A stretch of 64,000 nt of DNA. Source: Balanoglossus misakiensis (lineage: Eukaryota > Hemichordata). Under the pieces are notes generated by a model, which saw only the letters and a list, made by a program, of their open reading frames with translations, was not told the origin of the DNA and made no database searches. Of this stretch, positions 49,111-61,751 are shown piece after piece (within the stretch, counting starts at the first letter, position 1; every line of letters begins with the position of its first letter). The position numbers and the translations under genes were made by a program. The stretch is from positions 10,354,001 to 10,418,000 of the forward strand of contig CM082594.2 of assembly GCA_040954595.2 (NCBI GenBank), given 5' to 3'.

Positions 49111-52100
49111 GAATCATAACTCAACAAATGGCTTTTCTAATAAAACATCCCGAGCGTTATTGAAAATCTCTCATCAACTACAAATCTGTCATTTCCTACA
49201 CCAAGTGCCAACGTCACAAAATCATTAAAAACTACATTACAATTTGGCAGATTTGCTTTTGAATTTGATAATGTGGCCGAAATTAATCAAAACATATTTA
49301 TGATCCCATGATCACTTTTGTTGATAGCTGCAAATTTGGTAGATTAAAGCCAGATATGGTAAAACAAACACGACTCGATACGTGTGAAATGCCTATAATA
49401 TCAGTTATGCCAACCAGATAATAGATTAATTTGACGTACATATATATAGCTGTGCCTTATTTTCAGGAGAATGGTTTGAATGGTAGACAAACTAAGAGTA
49501 AAATTTCGAAAACGTTCACTACTTTCAGAAAAAGGTCAACTAAAGAACAGGAAAGCATTTTAACAAAATGCCGTAAGCTGAGACTACTGTTGAGATACGT
49601 CTGCACTCTTCGTTCGAAGTTTCTAAGTTTAGATGCAGAATTATTGAAGGGACGTTAGCCACAATTAGGTGTACAATTTCGCTGATCTAGCCTAGATTGG
49701 ATGACGTCACCAACTACATGTTTTTTGAAAGGTGGAGCTCTCGCCAAAGTTGATCAAAACTGAAAGTTGATGCTGCAGCAACATTTTGTGCATGCATCAC
49801 TTCTTTGGCGAAGTGCGGCCTGTGTTTGTGTCAATCTTAAATTGACCTCCATCAAATCCAAGTTCCCTCTTAATGTTGAATTTACGGGGAAATTATTGAC
49901 AATCAACCCTTGAAAACAAGATTGCGAACAATAATAATGCATTGCCGTCATTTTGTCTAAGTCAAAATTGAATTGATTCAAGCTATATTAAATGTTTTCC
50001 CTAGATATCTCCTTTCTGTCACAAACAGGAAGAAAATATCTCTCTGATACAAAAGGTTGAAAGAAAGTGATTAACCTACTAGCTAAAAGTAATGCTCCAA
50101 AGAGACAAGTTTCCCAAACAGATAAAATCAGAAACCAATAGAAAACATTTGACAGTGTGTATACTGAACATGAAACCTGGTGCCTAGTGTACAAGACTCA
50201 AAAATATTGCCATACACGTTGAAGATGAAATCTGATGTGCATCGACATTGCGCCCTCAGTGCCACAATTGTCCGTGACATGTTCGCGAGAAAGTTAAAGA
50301 AATTAAAGCGTTTGCCTACAGGTGGCGCTCATTCAGTAGCAAGACATCTTCAGTTGGCATGGATACAGAGCATTTCCATTCCTACTAGGAAGTTTCCTTT
50401 CCGTTAATGATCTGTTTCTTTAGTGATTTGGTGTTCAGAGTTTCATAGGGAATGACTTCGTGCCTGTAGATGCTTCTTTGGAAGTTTGTTATGTGATTCG
50501 TTGCCTAGCAACTAAAGTAACACAGAATCCGCATGTATTCTACTGATCATACATCCTGTGTTAACTCGGCTAAGCAAATTTAAACAGCAGAACAAGAGCG
50601 CCGATCCCAGTGTTTGAGTCACATATCCAAGTTAACCAATTCCACAAACATACCGTAAGTACCGGTAGTTAATATTGAGGAAGTGATCAAGGCCAGGCAG
50701 CAGTCGAACAGTGAAAAATAATATTTAAACACCTTTATTCCACCAACGCTTCTGCAAGATTGCTCTTCTGAGAATAAGAAAAAATCAATATTCTTGATTA
50801 ACATAAATGTATACACAGTCGGTGCCTTTTGGACAACACTGCACCAAACTGTCTCATCCACCAACCGTATCATCCGATGTATCGCCATCGAAAAAAGTAA
50901 TTCGCATGGCCGCATAAACGGAACGATGGCTTTTTGATCGTTATCGCGACAAGACACTAACTACCACCGGGGAAATCACCGATCGTGTAACAGCGATCCT
51001 GGTGCGATTAGGCCTACAAGAGAAAACGTCATCAGTCATTTGAAGCTGTCAGTTATGACGTGTGCAAGCCAGGCAGAACATAGAGCAGGTGAAATTCTGC
51101 AGCCTGCTGAGTCTGATTAGCGAGGCATGACCGATAATAGTGAGGGACATCCGGGTGCTGATGAGAACCCTGTCTGAGCAGTCTCAGTACAGAACAGAGA
51201 GGTCGACAACCAGTCACCAATCCTCCCACTGTGACCAATATGCAGTAAAACCTGTGTCGAGGCGTGTGCCAAGCAGATTAATGACTGGTGCTTATGTACA
51301 TATTGATTTGACAATTGAAGTTAACAGCTTGCAATAAAAAAAGACTCAGAATCCCAATAAGGTGAGAGCAACTCTCATTCAGAATTTATGTAGTGTCAAC
51401 TTAATTCAGGGATATCGACCTTACATGTAAAGAGTGTTCTGCCTGGGTTATGAACACCATCAAAACAATGAAATTAACTTTGTCATCAGTCATCGTTTCC
51501 TTAAATACCTTTTTAAAGCGACGTTTTAACAGTCTCCCTTTCTCGGGTCAACCAGGCAAGTTTTGAAAATTATGAAACTTGCCAGAGATGATGAATTCTT
51601 CTAGATAAGATTGCTCTTTAATATCAAACCATGTGATCATTTACAGTTCATATCTGGTTTTAATTGGTTTTGCTTCGATTTTACTGGGCATCGTCATCTG
51701 ATCTTGCTTCAATTGTTAGGTTGCCAACATTTTATGATAGGTTCAACTTATATCATGAAGATGATATTAAAGATAGAATTAAAGCTCGCTTCTCATGTTC
51801 CGTGGATTTTTTGGATTTCTAGTGCTTATTTGACATTTCAAATCAGCACCCACGCGGGCAAGCCTTGAAACCTACGTTGCCTGCAGGGCACGTTCCTGAT
51901 AGATGGATGAGATGAGCACATTGGCTCAAGTGGACAATTCCATTTGCCATTTTTCATAAAAATGACGGAGAACAATACACTCGATTTACAGCTCCATTTT
52001 GTTGAAAACCGACAGAGCACCATTTGCCAATGTCATCCATCATACTTAGCCAAAAATTAAATATAAAGTGTTGCTTAATTATGCAGCTGCAGCACGTACA

Positions 52101-55100
52101 TCTACGGCTGAACAGAACACAAATCCAACAGGTCCACATGTTCACTAGAGTGTCAGACAGTTAATACCAGGACAATTGCCACTTACTCTGTGCACTGTGC
52201 TCTGTGTCATATCAAATGGTCCTTTGGATATATCCGGAAAGTAAATGTTAAGGGACAAAGTCACCAGTGGACGTTGGTGTAGGCAAACATGTCACAAGCA
52301 CAAATGACAGCATAAACAAGGAAACTTAAGCAACATTAAGGTAATTCTCTCTCATCCGTCCATGATTTATCATTATCAGTTTGGAGGCGATTTATCAACA
52401 ACTGAGGTGAGCCATTTGTATATGTATGGTTAAAGCTGTGAATAGTTCAACCGTTCCATGTAGATGGTTTTGATAAAAATCGCACAAACTAAACTGGAGT
52501 CACTCTTTCTAGTTTGTATTACTTCAAGACGATTTAAGCGAGAGCTGCACACTGAAAAAATCCTCTGAGGCATTTTATTTTGTCTGATGTTACTATGGAA
52601 ACCTTTTGCAGTTGCCTGACCTCGGAAATCAAAGATAACTTTTTGAATTATTACCCTGCACGACTAGCATTTTGGCTGCCTAAGGGCACAACTCTTTGAC
52701 GTACATGTTGCAATCAGCTCCGAAAACAAGTTGCCATTTAGATCATATCTGGTATTGTGTTGACATACACCTGTACTTTGTGTGAACTACTCTCGCGTGA
52801 ATCACAAATAAATAATCTCCAAATCTCCAAGATAACTATCAGCCGTTTCATTTTCTCACTTGAACAACATGAGTATATTACTCTTATTCCAAAAGCATGC
52901 CTGACGTCACAAATCTCCTTGGAGAAAAGAGTGACTAAAATGTGCAACAAGGAAACCTGCTTAACTTTTGAAATAGTATTCTGTCTTTAAATTTATTGAA
53001 GGTTTATGTCGATTGAACCTAGAAGTGTCACCACTTGGTGATGTGATCGATGGCTACTTCCAAGCTCACTATAGTTAATTTCATTTCCCCCACCATTTTG
53101 TCAGTAGTGATCAAAAGACCGCTTCGTCACAATTACTCCTCGACGGCCCATTACCAGCACATTCTATCATCGTGGACAGAGAACGCAGCAACCATTACAG
53201 GAACGACGCTTATCGCGTGGTAGTTACAGGCGTTTATTATTGTGTTGTTGTATCATAGACGTGTTCTTCTCCACTCCTACTGTTGATATTATGCTAAAAG
53301 AATTAGTCACCATAATGACTTTCCCACTCAAAGTGTTTTTTCCACCCTGGACCTCTACAGATGTATTCAGAATAGTGTTTTATTATTTGTGAGATGTTTT
53401 CAATGATAGACTTATGTTTGTAATATATAGTCGATATATATTTTTTATCGTCATTTTCGATTTTGAATAATGCCATGTTGTTCCTTGTACCTATTCACAT
53501 CCCACGTGACAGGATATCACTACGATGAGCGCTCTAAGTCTCAAAGAGAAGGAGGCCTACAATGTACTTAATCAAATTCGTCCCAAATAAAAATATAATG
53601 TACTTTACTGCTTAAAAGCATTCATGAAATAAATTTCATCGGGGTAATCAGCCTCAAGCCGTGTTTTGGAAACATGTTGTTGGTTGACTGTTCTGAAGAG
53701 ATGTTGTGATCATCTGAGCTTTACTGCATATGTATCGAGCCCGGGGGGTGAACGAATTTGAAATTCTAATTACGTTTCAGGTGAGTAAGATAACTGGCCA
53801 TAATAAAGGTAGCACATCTCCAAGGCTAAACACGGGCCTACCCTTGAAAAGTGAAAGGTCTTTAATGAATTTTTGATATCAGCCATATTGAGTGAGGTCA
53901 ATTGAAGTTGTTAAATTATATATGTGATTTGAAATGGAGACATTAGTTATTTCCCCAATAGCCGAACCAATTTCACCAGTTTCATTACGGTTCACAGCAG
54001 AATATATAAAGGGATGCAATCAGTAGTACAGCAAGGCATTACACGTCACCGTACATTATTATGTTTACCATAGCAGGTGGAGCACATTCATTGCAGTGCT
54101 CCTGTAAAGTGTGCATTATTCTAAATCATTTTCTATAAATTTAAACTTTATTCCAAGTAAAGTCGAAGTCGCCCAATCGAGCCTAAAAGTGGGTTTAACT
54201 CAATGATAAGCAACGGTTTTTACAAGCTCAGCAGACAGCATTTATTTGTCAATAAAACTGCAAGTTTGCTGTCATTAAAATGTTATTCAATTTAAAGTAG
54301 GCATGTGGTTTTATAATGATCTGAGATCCAACTGGTAATTAGCCCATGGTATCCGTGACAACATCACACTCATCATAAAAAGCATCCTCATTGAGAATTG
54401 GCCTATCCACTGTTAGGATAATAGGTCATTAGAAAATGATCGCTGCACGTTTCTTTCTACACTGTGACAATATGAACAATGCATATTTTAAAGTAACATT
54501 AACATTCTCATACTACGCATGCTCTGCAAGCAACTGCCACTTGTGTTTTGAAAGATAAAGTGAGACTTTGGGGACCGAGAGAGAAGGTAGGCTAAACAAG
54601 TATTACTTCTGTTATATCTCCATACTGATAAAGCAGTCTTCCTGATTAATTGTTTTGGTTGTTCTATGAATACTTCTGAATGTCTGTGTCAATGTAGCCT
54701 AATTCAGTCATTCATTCCAATCTCTCTCTCTCTCTATGGATAAGAACTATTTGTATATACATGTATCATGGGCACATCTGCATTCAACAAGGCACTCGGT
54801 TTCACATATCGAGAGAGAATCTCTTCAGATAGAATGGATGGTTTGCAAAATATTACCATTCGGTGCGCATTGTATGAGTTCTTAATGACAGTGAGATGCG
54901 TTGTTTTACTTCGATCTATCTGATAACGAAGGAGGTTTTTGATTTATCGTGATTTGGCAGGTTCGTCCCTTGTCAGAAAAAACGCAGATAGAAATCTGTA
55001 GCGTTGCATCTGTCTATGCTGGGCAAACTGTAGTTAAGAGACGTTGAGGGCTCTTCCCTGAGACATTAACCAGTGTGTACAAAATGGCATGGCTCAAGCT

Positions 55101-57915
55101 ATGTCATCTTCAACAGGCAGACGGTCTTCGGCAACAAAACTGTAAACTACTGATGAATATACTAGTAAACTATTAAAACATGTGGATTGAAGAATTCATA
55201 TTGCAATCAATCTGTAGCGAAGTACTAACGCATGAAGACCAACTGTATCGAGATTTAAATGTTGAATTCATAATAATAAATTCTGTGCTACAGGTCGAGT
55301 ACCTGACCGTAAACAACATGCCATTTGCGTTCAGGTTCATGCAGACGACAACTGAACTGGAAAAAATCGATGAATTGATAGAGCCAAATATGTTTTTGAA
55401 AGTGCTCGACAAGACCGTCTGGATTTCACTTTGAATAACCGTATCAATCACTAGAAGGAAGCGACACCGAAACTGCAATCGACTTTGTGTAATTAAGTGA
55501 GTGGGAGCATTATGAACAAGATATATTGTTACATTACATGTATCTGGTTCACAGACGCTGGTGGCTTCATCTTAAATTTTACAAAATGGCGGGACATGGG
55601 GCGCGTACACATTCCAAGTTTGACTAAAATTAATATATTCGGCAATATTAAAGGTCATGAAAGCTTGATGGCTTCTCAAAAGATGGTGTGTAACTGAGAC
55701 AAAATCCTGTGAAATAAATAATTACATCTACGCGTGAAAACAGGGAGGCGGTGTGGGTGTGGTTTATTAGTTGCCGGCGGGGACCATAAAACTCCATTTG
55801 GCCACTGCATCCAAAATGGTGATTAAAAGGCTCGGCTGTGTCATTCGACCTTTTAGAGAGCAAAGATTGTTCTTCGCAACGGTTGCAAGTTTTTACCACG
55901 CGCAGCGACAATTAGGAATATAGTACCGCAGTAAAAAAAAAGACCGTGTGGTAAAACTGCGTCTCATAAGCTGCACATAAACCCGCTCATTGTCAAATGA
56001 AGCCAACATTAAAAATATATTGGCAAAGGCAGAACATGTACATATGCCTTTTAGTACACAGGGTAGGGGGGGGGGCATAGCATTAAAGTTGTCTACTCAA
56101 CCAGGCTTTTCACTCGGCAACTTTAATTAATGACTGAGTTAACGTAAAAATGTAGTTAACCGCGATATTGGTGATTATACTGCACCGTAATCACTTACTC
56201 GATAGTTTCATAAAACACATACTGCAATGCTGAAGGTCAAAATTCACAGAAGTACTTCTGCACAAATGATGTCATTAATAACAAGGAACTTTCCTTCCAG
56301 GTATTGCTTATGCATGACTTGTAAGGAAAACATCGAAAGTTGTTTATTACGGTCACAGGGGTAGGCTTCTCACGCAACAAAATTCTTTGCATTTCAATCT
56401 AGAAATGCATGGCTGTGTCTATTTGCTATGAGTCTACTGAAAGATTTTTCTCTAGTGTGTAATACGGTAATGTGTGAAAACCCATTGAGTTGAGTATTGT
56501 CAAGATTATCACCTCTACCACTCTGTACATCTTGGTTCTTATCATTTATATTAAAGGTTGCAAGAGGTCGAGGCACAGCAAGTCTTTCTGTTTGCATAGC
56601 ACATGATCATGTTGTCTTAAGATATAAAAAATATTCCTCAGTCGCAAAGCTTAACATTTCCGTACACAATTATGCTTCGAAGAGTTATCCTGGTAAAACA
56701 ATTGCTAAAATGAGTGTTCCAAGTATAGTATACGGTTTGTGTACACTGTGCAATCATACACTGGTTGTTTGCTTTATATTCAGAATGTATGGTTTAATGT
56801 AATTATGATAATTGCACAATAATTTTTATGACACCAAGGTTTCATGATCGACAGCATTGCATATAATTTATGATTAAAGGCAATTGCTTTATGGTTTATT
56901 ACTGCTCAGAACTAATTACTATTGCTGTGTTTCAATACGTCATTTCGGAAAGGCATACGTATTGATTTAAATTGACTACCGGTACAGTTGATCGAACGTC
57001 ACGGAACTTTAATTTCCCAAATTAAGAGAGAATTATAAAACGCGTACTGTAATAAGTGCAATTTAATCATTAGCAAATACAATGCAAATTAAATGAAATA
57101 TACCGTAAACCTCAAAATGCATCATTTTGAAGCATGAAATGACTCTTTTATTCTGTATCACCCACTGCACAAAAACATTGCAGTGTAATATGTTTCATTA
57201 CGTATTTAGACGAGCACGTTTCATTCAAATTTGTTTTTGAAAGGCGAACAGGGCTCCGTACAGGGAATCTGTCACATTGTATATCATGCCTGGGCTATAT
57301 GGAGCCTCTCTTGGGTATTGCTGTTACATTTCAAAGTACATGTAGGTCATTTTAAAATTATCAAGCTGGATGTAAGTTAAATAAATAATAATGCTCATAA
57401 GTATATATCGTACTACTCTTATATTTTTCACTAGCAATATTTGACATCAATATATTATGACGTGTTCACTAACGATGTAAATTTGTTTACGTAATGGCGA
57501 AGTAATACTGCTGGTTGGCCAAGCCTAGTTTGGGTCATTTTGCCTCGGCCGATTATTCACACTACAACCTTGTTACTGCGGCAACGACAACGCCTTCAGT
57601 GAAACATGCGCACTAGTTGAGAGCTGTCAATTTGGTTTCATTATGCGTTTAGTGGAGAATTCATCGCCAGGGATTCGTCGGTCTCTCGTTGATTTTCACT
57701 GCGTTTCTCAGAAGGGCCACTTCGGTGGGAGATTCCGATGCCAGACAGTTCTTGGGGAAAAAAGAAAGGAAATTATGGCACTTATCAGAAGAAGGGAACC
57801 TTAATTATTACTGCTACATGTGAAGCTGCAAAGCAGGTAGGAGTGCGTTATAATTATTCAAAGCTGGGTTGTGTGAAATGGCCGGGAAGAGCGATATGCA
57901 GGCAGCAGGAAAGAT

Positions 57916-57948
57916 GGAGAGAGAGAGAGAAAGAGAGAGAAAGAGAGC
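57916..57948. repeat. (GA)n run
   Basis: GA units interrupted by AA. A 127-codon frame across it (57738-58121) has no recognisable domain. Confidence 0.9.
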
Positions 57949-60900
57949 ACAGAAATGTTCTTGGGCTTGAAACTGTTCCCTTACATAAATTGTCATGGTT
58001 GTCCGAAATACCACCAAATCGACCCAGAAGATTCAGCGGGATTGTATATCACGGGTCAGACTCAACACCGACTAACGTCCTCCCAAATCCTGATCCAATC
58101 GGCAGCCTCGGGTCATTTTAAATAAATAATATGGAAAGTTTGTCCAATTACCCCTGACTACCGTACCTTTGTCTTTAGGAAATGTTTCCCTCTAGGTAAT
58201 CAACAGAAGTCATGCATACAATATACTTTCTATCAACGTTAATTATCGGCCGTGAAAATAAATACATGTACCTGGCTCTATGGAAAAAAAAACAAGTCTC
58301 TGTCTACAGACAGCTGATATACAGACAGACGAGAACTTGATGGTAATTTATGATGTTAAGTCAAATGACGCCAAAAATCATGGGATAGAGCTGTGAACTT
58401 CTCTGTACAGCAGTTAATTTTTCCCTGTTTAGCCAGGGGTATCAATAACATGTGTCTCTATGAAGTATCAGCAACCTCACAATTGTAGTGACGACAGATT
58501 TGATCTAGGAACGTCATTGAAATGTCTTCGTGCGGATTTTCTGTAGTAAACAACAGGTTGTCACCCTCAGGGAAGATTTACAGGTTTAGAATACATGCGC
58601 ATTCCCCAGAGTCTGTGATATAAACCCACCCCACGGCTACAGCGTTGTTGTCAAGGAAATTTCACGTCCTCAATGTGACAATTCTGGAAAGCGATACTTT
58701 GCTTTGATCAAACATCTGACATATGTTGTTTTGCATCTGATGGAAAGAAACGGGGGAGCGCTAGGTCAGAGGTCATTCGTAAATTATAGCTTGAATGGAT
58801 TCACCTCCAATGTGTTTGAGTTCATCCAAAACTACGATATCCAAGGTTTGACGTCAACAAAGTGACCTGGGTAATAATATCAGGGATGAAGGCCTAAATT
58901 CAGCGGCAGTATTGACAATGTTGGCTGCTGGATGCACTCAATCAGGAACCGTGTCACGTGAGCCGCACGCGAACACAAAGTTGAAATAGGCTGCAGGCCG
59001 GCCTCCATCATCATCATGAAGCGACACAAATTAGGCTCATTTTCACAATTTTACTTATTTTCAGTATTCTCCAGATTATTGCTGCCACCGCCACTTCTTA
59101 TCAGAACATTACATATGCTGCCCTCTGACTATCTTGTGTGAGACACGTAAACTTCAACGGGATAATTACCTCGTTAAAGTTTTTGCGCATCGGTCGAGTG
59201 GGAAACACAGACGTATTTTATCTATAAATTGCAACGACGGCAGTTACGTGAGCTGAATGTTGAACAAGTGTTTTTATGGCAGTAGAATTTTAGTTGACAA
59301 TGAACACAACGTTCTTTCAAACCTGCCTAGTTACTCTTTTGTCACGTAATAAAAATTAAATTTAAAACAGATGTAAATGCAAGAAATTAGGGATGCCTGA
59401 GATAAAGGGGGGTTTTACGTGTGAGCAGGCAATAATGATTACCCCTCCATCGTTCAGACAGCAATACATTAGTTACTTACATTAGCATTTCCATTACGTG
59501 GAAAGCAAAAGCCTTTGTGATAGCTAATCTGTCAGTGTCACTTTACATTTTAAGTGATGAAACTGTTGAATAATCAGTTTGTTTGGGTGGTTGTTGTTTG
59601 TGCATGTATTTCAGTTTGTTTAGGGTTTCAAAAATACATTTAGCCGATGATACAATTTTGATTTCAAAAAAGGACAAAGTAATGAATGGCTGTCTTCATA
59701 CACAGCCTGACCTCAATCTGTCGTTACATTAGAAGAATTTTCCATTATGGAAATGTGAGCTTGTTCACCGAGTTGTAAGAATATCTACCTCCTTTGCCAT
59801 CGAATTCTCATTCATTTACTCAGAACGCAATCTAACAGGTTATAAAGAGCCACAGTGGAGATGTGGCGAAGGATAATATCAGCAATATGGGATTTGAAGC
59901 TTTAAAGCACAAATTCCTGTCTATATGTTGTCTGGCTGTATGCGGGCGGCACACGTCAAAACTTGGGAGGATTGTGAAAATTCTTGTGTGTGGGTACACG
60001 CAATGGAACAATACTGCCATATCGAGTTGAAAGAAGAACCGGGCAGAATGCATCGAGACTAAACGCATTCAACCAGAGGATATAACTGTTCGTGAGCTTG
60101 TCAAAAGGAGAGAGGAAATAGGACCCTGAGAAAGTACATAGAACAGGAAATCATTACTAATACACCAAAATGGCACTAAATTGCAACCGGAAGCTGGGGG
60201 GTTCTTTTTGGAGCACAAATCTATCGCCAGAGGGGCACGTGACAACTACAAAGAAATTCAAAATTAGGATACGAAACTCGAGTTCATGATTTGCTGGAGG
60301 AAAATCAAGTCCATTCGGTCTTTGAAAATCGAGGATTTTAAATGTAGACATTATGTTTCTTTTTTATTCCAGAGACAAATTTTCCCACTAAAATGGTTTA
60401 GCTCAGAGATATCCCTAGGTAATGACATTTCTGGCTTGTACCTGAAAAAGGATTCTCCAGTTAATAACTTATTTTCTGTGCTGGTGGCTTCATTTAAGTG
60501 GTCTTGAAGCCTGAGCAACCCCTATTTGACCAATTTTGTGTTCAGTTCTGTGTGACATACGTAATAACTACCCAGTAAATGGGTCAAATAGGACTACATA
60601 CATGTACAAAAGGTATATGCCTAACCGAAGTGTGTTGGTATTATTGAGGTGAAAACTTAGCACATGTACATGTTCAGACAATTATTGTTAGGAATTATTT
60701 TACAAGTCATGCATCTGTGGACTTGGCAAGTCGTATTCAGGATTTCTCAGCATGTTTTACGGAGTAGACAAAGAAACGATTGTTGATGCAAGAAACAGAA
60801 GACTAAAGGGTATGTCAAAAAATTCAGTTACTTTGGTGGAGATTCTGTTGGCTTCATCTACGGATATCAATATAAAATGTCTGCATATGGTTGCAAGTTG

Positions 60901-61554
60901 CCCTTTACAGTAATTAATCGCATGTTTCGGCAAGAAACATGACAAGTGTGCGCGCTGGCCTGGGAACGTGAATATTACCTTCAAGGCGGCGGAGACTATA
61001 GCTTTGTTTGATAGCCTTTCTTCTGCAAATTGATATGTGCCTACATTTTACTGCCTTGATGAGATTGAAGTGTAAACAATCACCGAGGCATTTCTGATAC
61101 TTAAACTAATGCTTTCACAATTGCCAGCCAGCTAAACAAACCCAACCGATGTCCTCCCCCTTACGCATCAACTGAATTATCACCAGTAAGCAATTACTTT
61201 GCAATCACCAAACGTTATTACAGTAAAAACGAAATGACTTTTCTACCCATTTCAAAGTTGCGTATGAGTAGCATAACCAATTCTCTGCCTTTCCCCAAGA
61301 GGCCAGAGACAATCCAGCGACATCAATATTTGTTAGTGGGCCATATACTCAGACAAACCCATTAAAGATGTAGCTTTATAGTAAATGTATATAGGTTCAA
61401 AGCGAAGCGGCGAGTGTGCTCATCGAAAACCATTTACGACAATTACACAGTTTCTTCCAGCAGCGCACATGTGATCGTTTCAGTTTGAACAGAGTGAAAT
61501 GACAGAAAAGCAGGTCAGGTGAATTTAAAATCACCAAAATACAACTCATGAATA

Positions 61555-61620
61555 CTATTTATTTATATATTGGAAAATATAACTATTTATTTATATATTA
61601 GAAAATATAACTATTTATTG
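61555..61620. repeat. 28-bp tandem repeat, 2.4 copies
   Basis: Unit CTATTTATTTATATATT(G/A)GAAAATATAA twice, then a partial third copy. Confidence 0.95.
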
Positions 61621-61689
61621 GGGATGAGTATATACCGGTATATGTAGACAGCAGAAATGCATAAAGTATCATGCATAGGTCTACCAGTC

Positions 61690-61751
61690 AACATACATAC
61701 ATACATACATACATACATACATACGCACACACACACACACACACACATACA
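61690..61751. repeat. (ATAC)n-(CA)n compound microsatellite
   Basis: About eight ATAC units followed by about ten CA units. It is the same motif family as the large array at 14.9 kb. Confidence 0.95.
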
